Shown here piece by piece: positions 28,155 through 36,551 of a stretch of DNA of 36,551 nucleotides (position 1 is the first letter of the stretch; each line of letters begins with the position of its first letter). The stretch is from Defluviitaleaceae bacterium (GTDB taxonomy: Bacteria; Bacillota; Clostridia; Lachnospirales; WRAX01). The DNA lies in contig WQVZ01000010.1 of the NCBI GenBank assembly GCA_009785595.1, forward strand, positions 1 to 36,551, written 5' to 3'. Both the position numbers and the translations under genes were made by a program. Below the pieces are notes generated by a model, which did not search any database, had not been told where the DNA came from, and saw nothing but the letters and a program-made list of their open reading frames with translations.

Positions 28155-29216
28155 ATGAAAGGCAAGGAAATAATTAACAATATTGTGAGAGAAAAGATGC
28201 CAGATGTAGAGCAGGTTAGGGAGGCGTGCCACGCTCGGGCTCTAGAGCAAATCAAGCCAGCCAGGCGATTGCGGTGGTCTGCGGTGGCGGCGGTTGTGGT
28301 GCTGTGTTTGGTTTTTTCCACGGCGGCATATGCTGTTGGTGTTATGATGAGTGATCGCCTTGACCTGGGCGGGTTTGCGCAGCTTGTAATTATAGATGAA
28401 GATGAATGGGATGAAAAGCTTAGGACAGGAGCTTACACCAGGACAATTTATTTTAACCGCAATAACGATGTTTTGCGTCGTTTTGCTACGTGGTTGCCAC
28501 AATTTCAGCCCGACTTTAGTGCAGAAGACGGGCTTATAATTAACGAAATGCTGGCGGGAAAAATTTTTACTGCCGATGGAGAGCCCTTTGAGCTGATGAC
28601 GACAAGTTTTGACGGGGTGTATCGGGTTAATGACGGCAGTAAGGTGCTATATAATGCATACGGAGAAGAAATCGGTGTAGTTGAGGTGCGTTTTTCCATA
28701 GAAAACGAAGAAATTTTAGACACATACCTCATAACCAGAGAAGTTTTTGAAGCCCAGCATGGATATAATGCCACGCTTAAAGAGGCCGTGGAGTTTTTGG
28801 GCCGCGATTTCCATATTCCTGCATCCGTGGGCGAGGGCTTTGAAGCTCCTGCATTTAGGCTGGAAGACTGGTATCGCTCCGACGTTGATGACGAGACCGG
28901 CCAATACTTACGCACTGGTGGCAGAAGCGTTGTTGTGCGTTATTTGTACACAGCGGAAAAATATTTCGGGGGTCGCGATATGTTCATGCTTGTGGAAAAT
29001 GTGCGCAGCGAACATATAACGCCAGTGGAGCTCACCATCGGTGGTGGCGAATTTATAGAGCGGCAAATGGCCGGCATAGTTGTCCATCAACTTGCGTCAG
29101 ACCGTATGGCAACTTTTATTACATGGGAGCATGATGGACTAATATACACCATTTATCCACCGACAACGTGGATGACAGCTGATATTGAAGAAATTATAAG
29201 AAGTATTATTGAATAG
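28155..29216 (+). CDS. Putative membrane anti-sigma factor with extracytoplasmic domain
   Basis: Adjacent to ECF sigma gene; cytoplasmic N-term, TM WSAVAAVVVLCLVFSTAAYAVGV, C-terminal domain. Confidence 0.65.
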   Translation: MKGKEIINNIVREKMPDVEQVREACHARALEQIKPARRLRWSAVAAVVVLCLVFSTAAYAVGVMMSDRLDLGGFAQLVIIDEDEWDEKLRTGAYTRTIYFNRNNDVLRRFATWLPQFQPDFSAEDGLIINEMLAGKIFTADGEPFELMTTSFDGVYRVNDGSKVLYNAYGEEIGVVEVRFSIENEEILDTYLITREVFEAQHGYNATLKEAVEFLGRDFHIPASVGEGFEAPAFRLEDWYRSDVDDETGQYLRTGGRSVVVRYLYTAEKYFGGRDMFMLVENVRSEHITPVELTIGGGEFIERQMAGIVVHQLASDRMATFITWEHDGLIYTIYPPTTWMTADIEEIIRSIIE

Positions 29217-29418
29217 CGGATGGGGGCGTGCAATGTGCGCCCCTGTAGTGTTTTGCAGGGGCGATGGCCATCTGCGCTTTACCAATTAACGCAATACCCA
29301 AAAACCGGCGCACTCTACCAAAATTGATTGTCGCGGCTATGTGGCTTTGCACATGGATTTTGTCACAGAAGTATGGTAATATGAGATTAATAGAGCGAAA
29401 TTAGACGGGGGTGACAAA

Positions 29419-30253
29419 ATGGTTATTGATAAACAGTACCAGGATGACATTGATATAATATTGTCCCACAGGCACGACAATGGCGGCGACTATTGGGCCA
29501 CGGCGGACGGCCGCTTGGCAAAGGGCTCGCCTTTTTCCACATATAATAGCGCGTTGATGTTGGTGGAGCTGGGCATGGAACCTACCGATCCCGTATTACA
29601 AACCGTGGCTGATATGTTTTTTGGTATATGGCGGGAAGACGGGCGGTTTAAGTTGTATCCCAGCGGCGGCATATACCCCTGCCACACGGCCTATGTGGCC
29701 AGTTTGATGTGCCGCATGGGTTATGTGGACGACCCGCGCATACAAAAGACCCTGCGCCATTTTCTGGACACCCCATATACCGACGGCGGCTGGCGGTGCA
29801 AAAAGTTTTCCTTTGGCCGTGGGCCGGAGACAGAGCATTCCAATCCATTTCCTACGCTTAATGTCCTTGACGCCTTTCGGTTTAGCGCATATCTTAACGC
29901 CGAGTCTGCCCTTGACGCGGCGGTCGAATTTTTGCTGGCACACTGGACGATTAAAAAGCCCATAGGCCCGTGCCAATACGGCATAGGCACGCGATTTATG
30001 CAGGTAGAATTTCCCTTTGGTGGATATAATTTGTTTTATTATGTTTATTGCCTGTCTTTTTATAATAAGGCGAAAAAAGACGCACGTTTTCTTGAAGCCC
30101 TGGCGGCCCTGGAAGCTAAAATTATTGATGGGCAAATTGTTGTGGAACGCGTTAGTCCAAAGCTGGCCAAGCTTAATTTTTGTAAAAAAAGGCCAGTCTA
30201 GTGAGCTTGCCACCCGGCGGTATCGTGATATTATTGCCAATCTTAGCAAATGA
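29419..30253 (+). CDS. Prenyltransferase/squalene-cyclase-like alpha-barrel protein, apparent 1-nt frameshift at A7 tract 30184-30190
   Basis: ORF 29419..30201 ends KLNFCKKRPV; removing one A gives KLNFCKKGQSSELATRRYRDIIANLSK* ending at 30253. Confidence 0.6.
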
Positions 30254-30280
30254 CGGGGGCGACCTGTGTTCGCCCGAAAG

Positions 30281-30305
30281 ATTCTGCGTCAAGCCCAGAA
30301 TGACA
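30281..30305. repeat. Diverged copy of the CCGGGTCAAGCCCGG-type repeat (ATTCTGCGTCAAGCCCAGAATGACA)
   Basis: 21/25 identity to 5299-5323 by eye. Confidence 0.6.
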
Positions 30306-30410
30306 ACTATCGTAGGGGCGACCGTCCCAGTCGCCCGATTCAATGTACATTTTCGTCCTTTAAAATGCGCCGCCGCATGTGTTATAATAAGCTTGAATGG
30401 ATGTGGTATG

Positions 30411-31076
30411 ATGATAAAATTGATAATATGTCTGGGCATAGCACTTGTTGTTTTGGGTGGGTGTAGAGGTCAAAGAGACATAACAGAAGGGCTACACGTA
30501 CACCCTCCGCCAGTTCGTTTTTTATCCATAGAAGAATTTTTGGAAGCTCACATGGCCGTCGCGGATGGTATAGATAATAATTTCGGCTTTGCGAGTAATT
30601 TATGGATTGATTTAATAGAAAAGCTGCATTTGCCATTGGGCATACCGGATAGCTACGGACTATTTCACGTTGTGGCGGAAGAATGGAATGTACAGCTTAT
30701 GTATCTGCCCAAAGAGCTTTTAGAGTCGGAGGAATTAAGGAACGATGCGTTGAGGGATCGATATTTTCGAGATTATTTTCGCCTTTGGATGAGTCGTCCC
30801 GGAGTGTCTTTGGATGGTGCGGAACACAGCTTTGAACAGTCGGATAGGTTAGACAGATCTGATAGAATTACATGGCTTATCGACAGAGGACACCTGTCGA
30901 TAAGCATACCACCGGTTATTCGAGAGAGCATAATAGGAACAGGAAGGGTCAGTGTCGCCGGGATGACCTTCGGTAGCATAGATGACATGATAGGCCACTT
31001 TATCCAGATATACACCTTGGACTTGCAGGACAGGGACGCGGTAACGGCGTTTCTTGAGGAGGTTGCGGAATATTGA
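30411..31076 (+). CDS. Putative lipoprotein
   Basis: Signal peptide MIKLIICLGIALVVLGGC with lipobox; upstream ORF extension is repeat-derived and rejected. Confidence 0.65.
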   Translation: MIKLIICLGIALVVLGGCRGQRDITEGLHVHPPPVRFLSIEEFLEAHMAVADGIDNNFGFASNLWIDLIEKLHLPLGIPDSYGLFHVVAEEWNVQLMYLPKELLESEELRNDALRDRYFRDYFRLWMSRPGVSLDGAEHSFEQSDRLDRSDRITWLIDRGHLSISIPPVIRESIIGTGRVSVAGMTFGSIDDMIGHFIQIYTLDLQDRDAVTAFLEEVAEY

Positions 31077-31093
31077 CGGGGAGCAGTGATGAT

Positions 31094-31629
31094 ATGCAAA
31101 TAGACGGATTGATTTTGGTGAAGCCCAATATGGAATGCATTGAAGAGATACGTACTTATCGGCAGGAGTGCCTTGACCATGACGGCGGCTCTCACGGTGA
31201 CACGGGTTTGGCAGATCTTGAGGATATAGAGGCGTGGATCACCCGCGCCCGCCTATGTGAACACAAAGACACCCTGCCCAACCCGGACTGGGTGACGGCT
31301 GACCAATATATGCTTATGCGGCCGGGCGAAGGGCGCATATTGGGCATGATTAATTTGCGCCACTATCTTAATGCTTTTCTGGCCGAATACGGCGGCCATA
31401 TAGGTTTTGGGGTGCGGCCAACGGAGCGGCGCAAGGGTTATGCTGGAGCAATGTTGATGATGTGTCTGGAAAAATGCCGTCAAATGGGGCTTGATAGGGT
31501 GTTGCTAACATGTGACGCAAGCAATGAAGCCAGCCGTCGCACCATAAAGCCTGTGGCGGTGTGTTTGAGCGCGTGGTGAAAAAAGATGGTGCCGAAGACA
31601 CTGAGTTGTACTGGATTGATTTGACATAA
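31094..31629 (+). pseudogene. GNAT family N-acetyltransferase, apparent 1-nt deletion near 31545-31550
   Basis: IGFGVRPTERRKGYAGAMLMMCLEKCRQMGLDRVLLTCDASNEASRRTI is followed in another frame by GGVFERVVKKDGAEDTELYWIDLT*. Confidence 0.7.
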
Positions 31630-31643
31630 CTAAGGAGATAAAC

Positions 31644-32798
31644 ATGGACAAATTAAATTTGATAGCAACCGCCACCTTTGGCCTGGAGGCCACAGTAAAG
31701 CGAGAGGTAGCCCGGCTGGGTTATGACATTACATCAACCGCCGACGGCAGGATAGATTTTGCCGGGGATGCTGCCGCCATCGCCAGGAGCAATATATGGC
31801 TGCGGGCGGCAGACAGGGTGTTGCTGAAGGTAGGCGAATTTAAAGCCGCCACTTTTGATGAGCTTTTTGACCAAACCAAGGCCCTGCCTTGGGAGGACTT
31901 TATCCCGCAAGACGGCCAGTTTATTGTAAACGGCAAGTCTATAAAAAGCGGCTTGTTTTCTGTGCCGGATTGTCAGTCCATTGTTAAAAAGGCCGTGGCA
32001 GAGCGGCTTAAAATCAAGTACGCTGTGGAGTGGATGCCGGAAACCGGCCCGATTTATAAAATACAGGTGGCTTTGCTTAAAGACGTGGCCACGTTGACCA
32101 TAGACACCACGGGGGATGGCCTGCACAAGCGGGGTTATCGGGCCATTACATCTGCCGCGCCCATAAAGGAGACCTTGGCCGCGGCTATGATAGAGCTGTC
32201 ATATTGGCGCAAAAATCGCCCATTACTTGACCCCATGTGCGGCAGCGGCACCATTGCCATAGAAGCGGCACTGATGGCCAAGAACATGGCCCCGGGCCTT
32301 AACCGCGCCTTTGTGGCAGAAACCTGGCCCCAAATACCGTCAAAAGCATGGGCCGATGCCAGAGACGAGGCCCGCGGCGCAATATATAATGGGGAAATAG
32401 CCCCCATATACGCCAGTGATGTGGATGCAAAGCTGGTGACCCAGGCCAGAGATAATGCCAAAAAGGCTGGGGTGGCCCAATATATTAATTTTGATGTGGC
32501 TGATGTGACAGCCGTAAGCTTGCCTGGTGAATACGGTGTGATGATAACTAATCCGCCATATGGCCAGCGCATAGGTCAGGAGGAGCAACTGCACCGTATT
32601 TATGCACAGTTGCAGCGGTTGCTTCCCAAGGGCAACACATGGTCGGTATATGTCATTACATCTGACGAGGAATTTCAGCAGCATTTTGGCCGCAAGGCCG
32701 ATGCGCGGCGCAAGTTGTTTAACGGTGCAACCAAGGCCGAATATTATCAATACCATGGGCCGCGGCCGCCGAAGGGCAATGAGCCAGTGGATAATTAA
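31644..32798 (+). CDS. THUMP-domain class I SAM-dependent RNA (rRNA) methyltransferase
   Basis: ATATFGLEATVKREVARLGY, LDPMCGSGTIAIEAALMAKNMAPGLNR, ITNPPYGQRI. Confidence 0.93.
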   Translation: MDKLNLIATATFGLEATVKREVARLGYDITSTADGRIDFAGDAAAIARSNIWLRAADRVLLKVGEFKAATFDELFDQTKALPWEDFIPQDGQFIVNGKSIKSGLFSVPDCQSIVKKAVAERLKIKYAVEWMPETGPIYKIQVALLKDVATLTIDTTGDGLHKRGYRAITSAAPIKETLAAAMIELSYWRKNRPLLDPMCGSGTIAIEAALMAKNMAPGLNRAFVAETWPQIPSKAWADARDEARGAIYNGEIAPIYASDVDAKLVTQARDNAKKAGVAQYINFDVADVTAVSLPGEYGVMITNPPYGQRIGQEEQLHRIYAQLQRLLPKGNTWSVYVITSDEEFQQHFGRKADARRKLFNGATKAEYYQYHGPRPPKGNEPVDN

Positions 32799-33196
32799 TG
32801 GTGAATAGTGAATGTAAAATCACTATACCCAAACAACATTAAAACACCCACACAAAGTTTGACTGGTCAAAACCGCTAAGCACATATGCATGACTTTCTT
32901 AAGTTTAGCTTTCGGCTAAGTCATAGGCCAAGCTTTTTACAAAAAAGTTGCCCTGTTATTGACCTGTTTGCTTTGATTGTGCGATTTGTTATAAAGAGAG
33001 GCTTCTATATAGCCGTTCAACTTAAAAAGGAACACAAAAATGGGGCCAGTCTGATTGCGTGGAAACGCATCAACTCAGCTATTCCGCATTTTTGTTTGTT
33101 GATTAAAATTTAGCGAGCATATATTGTCTCATGACTTTATCGGTGCATTTGATTTTGAGGCGGCAAAGGTGCAAGCTAAAGCCGATAAAAAGAAAA

Positions 33197-33236
33197 AGAA
33201 AACGGTGCAGCATAGCGTCATGCTGCACCGTTTTCT
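33197..33236. terminator. Strong rho-independent terminator
   Basis: AGAAAACGGTGCAGCAT-AGCGTC-ATGCTGCACCGTTTTCT, perfect 17-bp stem, 6-nt loop. Confidence 0.85.
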
Positions 33237-33280
33237 GTCTAAAAATGTCTAAAAACTTTTCTTATACTAGACCTATGTTG

Positions 33281-34321
33281 TTATACTTTTGCCCCACACT
33301 CTCCACAAAAACCAGCACCGGGTACGTTGCTTGCCCCACACTCTCCGCAAAATACCGGCTTACTTGGCGCAGGTGCCGCGGATCTTGTTGGTGCGGCCGA
33401 AATTTCATCTTGGGCCATGCCGCATAGCTTTTTAAAGGCTCTGGACTGGCCGCTTAATGCTCCGTACACATCAAACCTAATTTGCGTGCCGGGGGCTACG
33501 TCCATATATGTGCTTAACATTCTAATCATAACCCAGCTGTCTATGAAGGCCCGCTTAACAGCCATTGCCACCATCAAGCCCAGGAAAAAGGCCAGCACAC
33601 CCCAAACACCGCCGCCCAAAAAGCCCAGCAAGCCTACAAACACCAGCACTAACACCAGGCCGATGCCAAGGGTTGCCGCCATGGCCATAAATGTTGTCTT
33701 TACGGCGTTGCCTAATATAGGCTTCCAATTTTGCACATATATTACAATGCCGTCTATCGCGCCCTTGGTGGCACTTTGTTCTTTGTCGTAGTTATAGAAT
33801 ATCCAGCCCAGGCAGCACTCGTCAACGTATTTGAGGGCTTTGCCCAATATTTTTTGGCCTATTTTTACCGCGCCGCCCATGCCGGGCAGGCCGCCCAACA
33901 TGCCGGCTATGCTGCCCAGGCCGCGTTGCAATTCCTGCACGCCCCTGTCAACTAGCCTGTTAAGGGCAAAAAATGCGGCCGCAGTACCTATTTTTGATAC
34001 CACCTTGTCTTTGCCGTATACCAGCTGGTTTTCTGGTAGCTTGCCTGTTTTTATGGTTTCTGCCAGCACAGCAACGTGGCCAACGCGTATGGCATAGCCA
34101 AATATGTTTACAATAAAGCTATAAATACCCACGGCCATAGACAGGCCAATGACCACGGCGAAAAACCCAACCGCTGCATTTATGGTAAAAATCCATATGC
34201 TTATGCCTAAAATTATCGCGCCTATAAGTATGGCCACCAGGCGCAGCATAAGCTTTGCCCACACAAAGGGCATGGTCTTGCCCCACAGCTCTTTTGGTTT
34301 AAATTTTGTATGTCCTGACAT
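33281..34321 (-). CDS. Polytopic membrane protein with C-terminal zinc ribbon
   Basis: Several TM segments; C-terminal CGECGASNVPGAGFCGECGAKV. Confidence 0.75.
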   Translation of the reverse strand: MSGHTKFKPKELWGKTMPFVWAKLMLRLVAILIGAIILGISIWIFTINAAVGFFAVVIGLSMAVGIYSFIVNIFGYAIRVGHVAVLAETIKTGKLPENQLVYGKDKVVSKIGTAAAFFALNRLVDRGVQELQRGLGSIAGMLGGLPGMGGAVKIGQKILGKALKYVDECCLGWIFYNYDKEQSATKGAIDGIVIYVQNWKPILGNAVKTTFMAMAATLGIGLVLVLVFVGLLGFLGGGVWGVLAFFLGLMVAMAVKRAFIDSWVMIRMLSTYMDVAPGTQIRFDVYGALSGQSRAFKKLCGMAQDEISAAPTRSAAPAPSKPVFCGECGASNVPGAGFCGECGAKV

Positions 34322-34358
34322 TTATCCAGCCTCCAAAGATATGTAGTTTAGGTAATTA

Positions 34359-34928
34359 CTACACGGCACTGCCACATTCGCTGCAAAACTTTTTGCCGGT
34401 CACATCTGTACCACAGGCACAAATGGCCTTGGCGGGTGCTTCCAGCTTGCCGCCGCATTCTGGGCAGAACTTTTTTGTGGATGCGTTTATGGTGCCGCAA
34501 CCGCCGCAGGTTATGGTGCTTGCAGCTTCTGTTTTGGCTTCCAGCTTGCCGCCGCAGCCGCTGCAAAATTTCCTGCCGTTTTCATTCATGGTTCCGCAAT
34601 TACAGGCTATTCCGTCCACAATTGCCGCCGGGGCTTCCAGCTTATGGCCGCAGCCGCTGCAAAATTTGCGGCTTTCGTCGTTTGCGGTGCCGCATTTACA
34701 CATAATGCCGCCCGCGGGTTGGGCCGGTGCCGCCATTTGGCCGCCACAATTGCCGCAAAACCGCATGTCGGCTGCGTTTGCTGTGCCACAAGCAGCGCAT
34801 TGCACCTGTTGTGCCGCGTTTTGGTTGCCGCCTTGCCCTCTATTCATCAATCCCTGCATCAATTGGTTGCCTACAGACATGCCCGCGCCCATGCCCAGGC
34901 CTTTTACTGCGCCTCTTATCAATGGCAT
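34359..34928 (-). CDS. Protein with five tandem zinc-ribbon motifs
   Basis: CAACGTANAADMRFCGNCG; CKCGTANDESRKFCSGCG; CNCGTMNENGRKFCSGCG; CGGCGTINASTKKFCPECG; CACGTDVTGKKFCSECG; start MPLIRGAVKG. Confidence 0.85.
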   Translation of the reverse strand: MPLIRGAVKGLGMGAGMSVGNQLMQGLMNRGQGGNQNAAQQVQCAACGTANAADMRFCGNCGGQMAAPAQPAGGIMCKCGTANDESRKFCSGCGHKLEAPAAIVDGIACNCGTMNENGRKFCSGCGGKLEAKTEAASTITCGGCGTINASTKKFCPECGGKLEAPAKAICACGTDVTGKKFCSECGSAV

Positions 34929-35038
34929 ACACACAACTCCTCTCAAAATTTGTCGCACTGTGTCGGTAAATATATTTTCAACAGTGTACCACATATATAC
35001 CAATATATCAAGGCATTTTGCGAAAAAGAACATGGAAA

Positions 35039-35058
35039 AGCCGCCCAATTGGGCGGCT
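35039..35058 (-). terminator. Terminator for the minus-strand rhodanese gene
   Basis: AGCCGCCCAATTGGGCGGCT palindrome followed on the minus strand by TTTTCC. Confidence 0.75.
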
Positions 35059-35097
35059 GTGGTATTATGCAGAGGCAGTCTTGGCTGACTGCAAACA

Positions 35098-35874
35098 TTA
35101 TGGAATAGCCAATTCCAATTGTGAATCCCGCGTCCACACCTTCATGGACGCATCATATATAGCTGTGTTGTAACCTGCTGTGCGTAAGGCCAGACCGGCC
35201 ATGGCGGCGCGTGCGCCCAATTGTCAGCAGGGTACAATAAAGTCCTTTTTGTTTATGCCTGCGTTGTCCATTATGGACGTTATTTTGTCTGTATCTATAA
35301 AGTAGCGGGCGGGGGAGGCATCAAGAAACTTGGTATGGCTAACATTAATGGCACCGGGGATATGGCCGCCCCGTGGGTTGCCGTAAAGGTCTATGCCGGT
35401 GTATTCCTCCAAAGTGCGTACATCCAGAATTTTAATGGAGCCAAGACCGTCCAAAATATCCTGTGTGGATACTATATAACCCGGGGTGATTGCGGTGGTA
35501 TAGTCGGCGGGACTTGGCGCGGGTTCTTCGGTACTTTGGGGCAAATAGACCGCGGCGGGCCAGCCGCCATCCAGCACAAAAATATCCCCGTGGCCATAAT
35601 GTTTTGCCACAAACCAAAACCTGGCAGGGGCGCGTCCGTTGCCGTCGTCATAAACCACTATTTTGCAGGCATTTGTTATACCCAGGCGGCCCATCATCGC
35701 GGTAAAATTAGCCCGGGACATAAAGTCATCGCCCTCTTTTAGCAAAGGATCACCGGGAATGTGGACAGCACCCTGTATATGGGATTTTTCGTATTCCTCG
35801 CGGTTTCTGGCGTCTAAAATCAAGTATTCGGTGATATTTTCGGCCAGCTCGCGGGCTGTGATAAGGATTTTCAA
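35098..35874 (-). CDS. Two-domain rhodanese sulfurtransferase, candidate selenoprotein (TGA at 35224-35226 read as Sec217)
   Basis: ORF 35224..35874 ends ...KKDFIVPC-TGA; in-frame continuation QLGARAAMAGLALRTAGYNTAIYDASMKVWTRDSQLELAIP* completes a rhodanese C-terminal domain. Confidence 0.8.
35188..35200 (-). promoter_or_regulatory. Candidate bacterial SECIS apical hairpin
   Basis: GGCC-GGUCU-GGCC on the mRNA strand; loop begins 27 nt after UGA. Confidence 0.65.
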
Positions 35875-35928
35875 GTGTAATCACCCCTTTGTTTGTTGTA
35901 CCGATTATACAACCGGGGGCGGGCTGTG

Positions 35929-36549
35929 TCAATAAAATTTAAGAGCCAAAACATGATATATCACAGACTCTCCCTGGGCTCCATGGCCTTCAAACCTGTA
36001 GAAGGGCATTAGGATGCTGTCTTCTATGTCATATACAAGCTGATATCCGGTTAGGTGGATTTTGCCGATGTGGTCGCGTGGCAGTTGATTAAGTGCGGCT
36101 CTGATAGTGATTATATCAGCCGCGCCCAGGCTTTCGTAATCAAAAAAGAAATGGTCGGCGCTTATAATATTGCCGCCGGTGTCCATGGTGATGTGGGTGG
36201 GAAAGGCGTGGTTTGGCAGGCCGGACAGATGTGTACTGTGTTTAATAACAATATGGTTGCCGTCTCGGCTTATTTCTGCGTCGTAGGGCATGTCATGCAG
36301 CAAAAACCGGCTCATAAAGTCCTTGGCAATTGCCAGGGCTTCTTTGTCGCTGACTGTTTCATTGTCAAGGCCAATTTGCAGGTTTTCATATTCCAACAAA
36401 TCAAAAAATTTATGAATACGAAGAACGTCGTCGGATGTGCTTGCTTCAAAGTAATCGTCCAGCTCTGTAATTTCGGCACTGTCCATGCCAAAAGCCGAAA
36501 GAAAACGCCAAAAACACTGCTCTTCGTGGAGATTATACACAGGCAGATA
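35929..36549 (-). CDS. Hypothetical protein, C-terminal part (frame open to window edge)
   Basis: Frame remains open upstream of the GTG at 36540 (YLPVYNLHEEQ...), so the N-terminus likely lies outside the window. Confidence 0.6.
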   Translation of the reverse strand, partial: YLPVYNLHEEQCFWRFLSAFGMDSAEITELDDYFEASTSDDVLRIHKFFDLLEYENLQIGLDNETVSDKEALAIAKDFMSRFLLHDMPYDAEISRDGNHIVIKHSTHLSGLPNHAFPTHITMDTGGNIISADHFFFDYESLGAADIITIRAALNQLPRDHIGKIHLTGYQLVYDIEDSILMPFYRFEGHGAQGESVIYHVLALKFY

Positions 36550-36551
36550 CA

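Noticed and set aside
29335-29365. ATGTGGCTTTG(G)CACA...TTTTG similarity between about 23379 and 29338
   Set aside because: About 20-25 nt with gaps; too short to distinguish from chance by eye.
30201-30410. N-terminal 70-aa extension of the lipoprotein ORF
   Set aside because: Encoded by intergenic repeats; signal peptide with lipobox starts at 30411.
32886-33113. 75-aa ORF MHDFLKFSFRLSHRPSF...
   Set aside because: No RBS or recognisable family; sequence better described as structured non-coding.
34306-35088. 260-aa + strand ORF opposite the zinc-ribbon genes
   Set aside because: Repetitive PQPLQNFLP-type text is the antisense translation of tandem zinc-ribbon codons.
35224-35226. Genome-wide reassignment of TGA (code 4/25) as explanation for the rhodanese stop
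   Set aside because: TGA terminates other intact genes in the window (ABC half 1 at 6088-6090, APH kinase at 23047-23049, lipoprotein at 31074-31076).

Overview
Origin-proximal chromosome segment of a Firmicutes/Clostridia-like bacterium (inferred from gene content). The core is htpG - orphan gene - oriC - dnaA - dnaN - recF - gyrB - gyrA. It is interrupted by an antisense SAM methyltransferase next to a MITE-like palindrome (recF/gyrB) and a HicA/HicB-type toxin-antitoxin pair (gyrB/gyrA). Flanking genes: DUF368 transporter, M18 aminopeptidase, diaminopimelate dehydrogenase, heterodimeric ABC exporter, APH-family kinase, tRNA-Phe, exonuclease III, ECF sigma/anti-sigma pair, THUMP RNA methyltransferase, zinc-ribbon proteins, rhodanese. 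Two observations stand out. (1) The minus-strand rhodanese (35098-35874) has an in-frame TGA exactly where the catalytic Cys is expected. It is followed by 41 more codons of well-matching rhodanese C-terminus, and by a hairpin with a GGUCU apical loop 27 nt after the UGA, so it is a strong selenocysteine candidate with a bSECIS. (2) The APH-family kinase gene (22144-23049) is preceded by a 23-aa leader ORF with a strong Shine-Dalgarno and by mutually exclusive RNA helices, one of which buries the kinase Shine-Dalgarno. This is an erm-like translational attenuator architecture. Other items: a DnaA-trio-like unwinding element between dnaA and dnaN, a repeat-derived peptide inside an ABC exporter, an unusual GyrA QRDR, a methionine-rich microprotein, and several apparent frame disruptions. 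All calls come from reading the sequence; no database searches were run.
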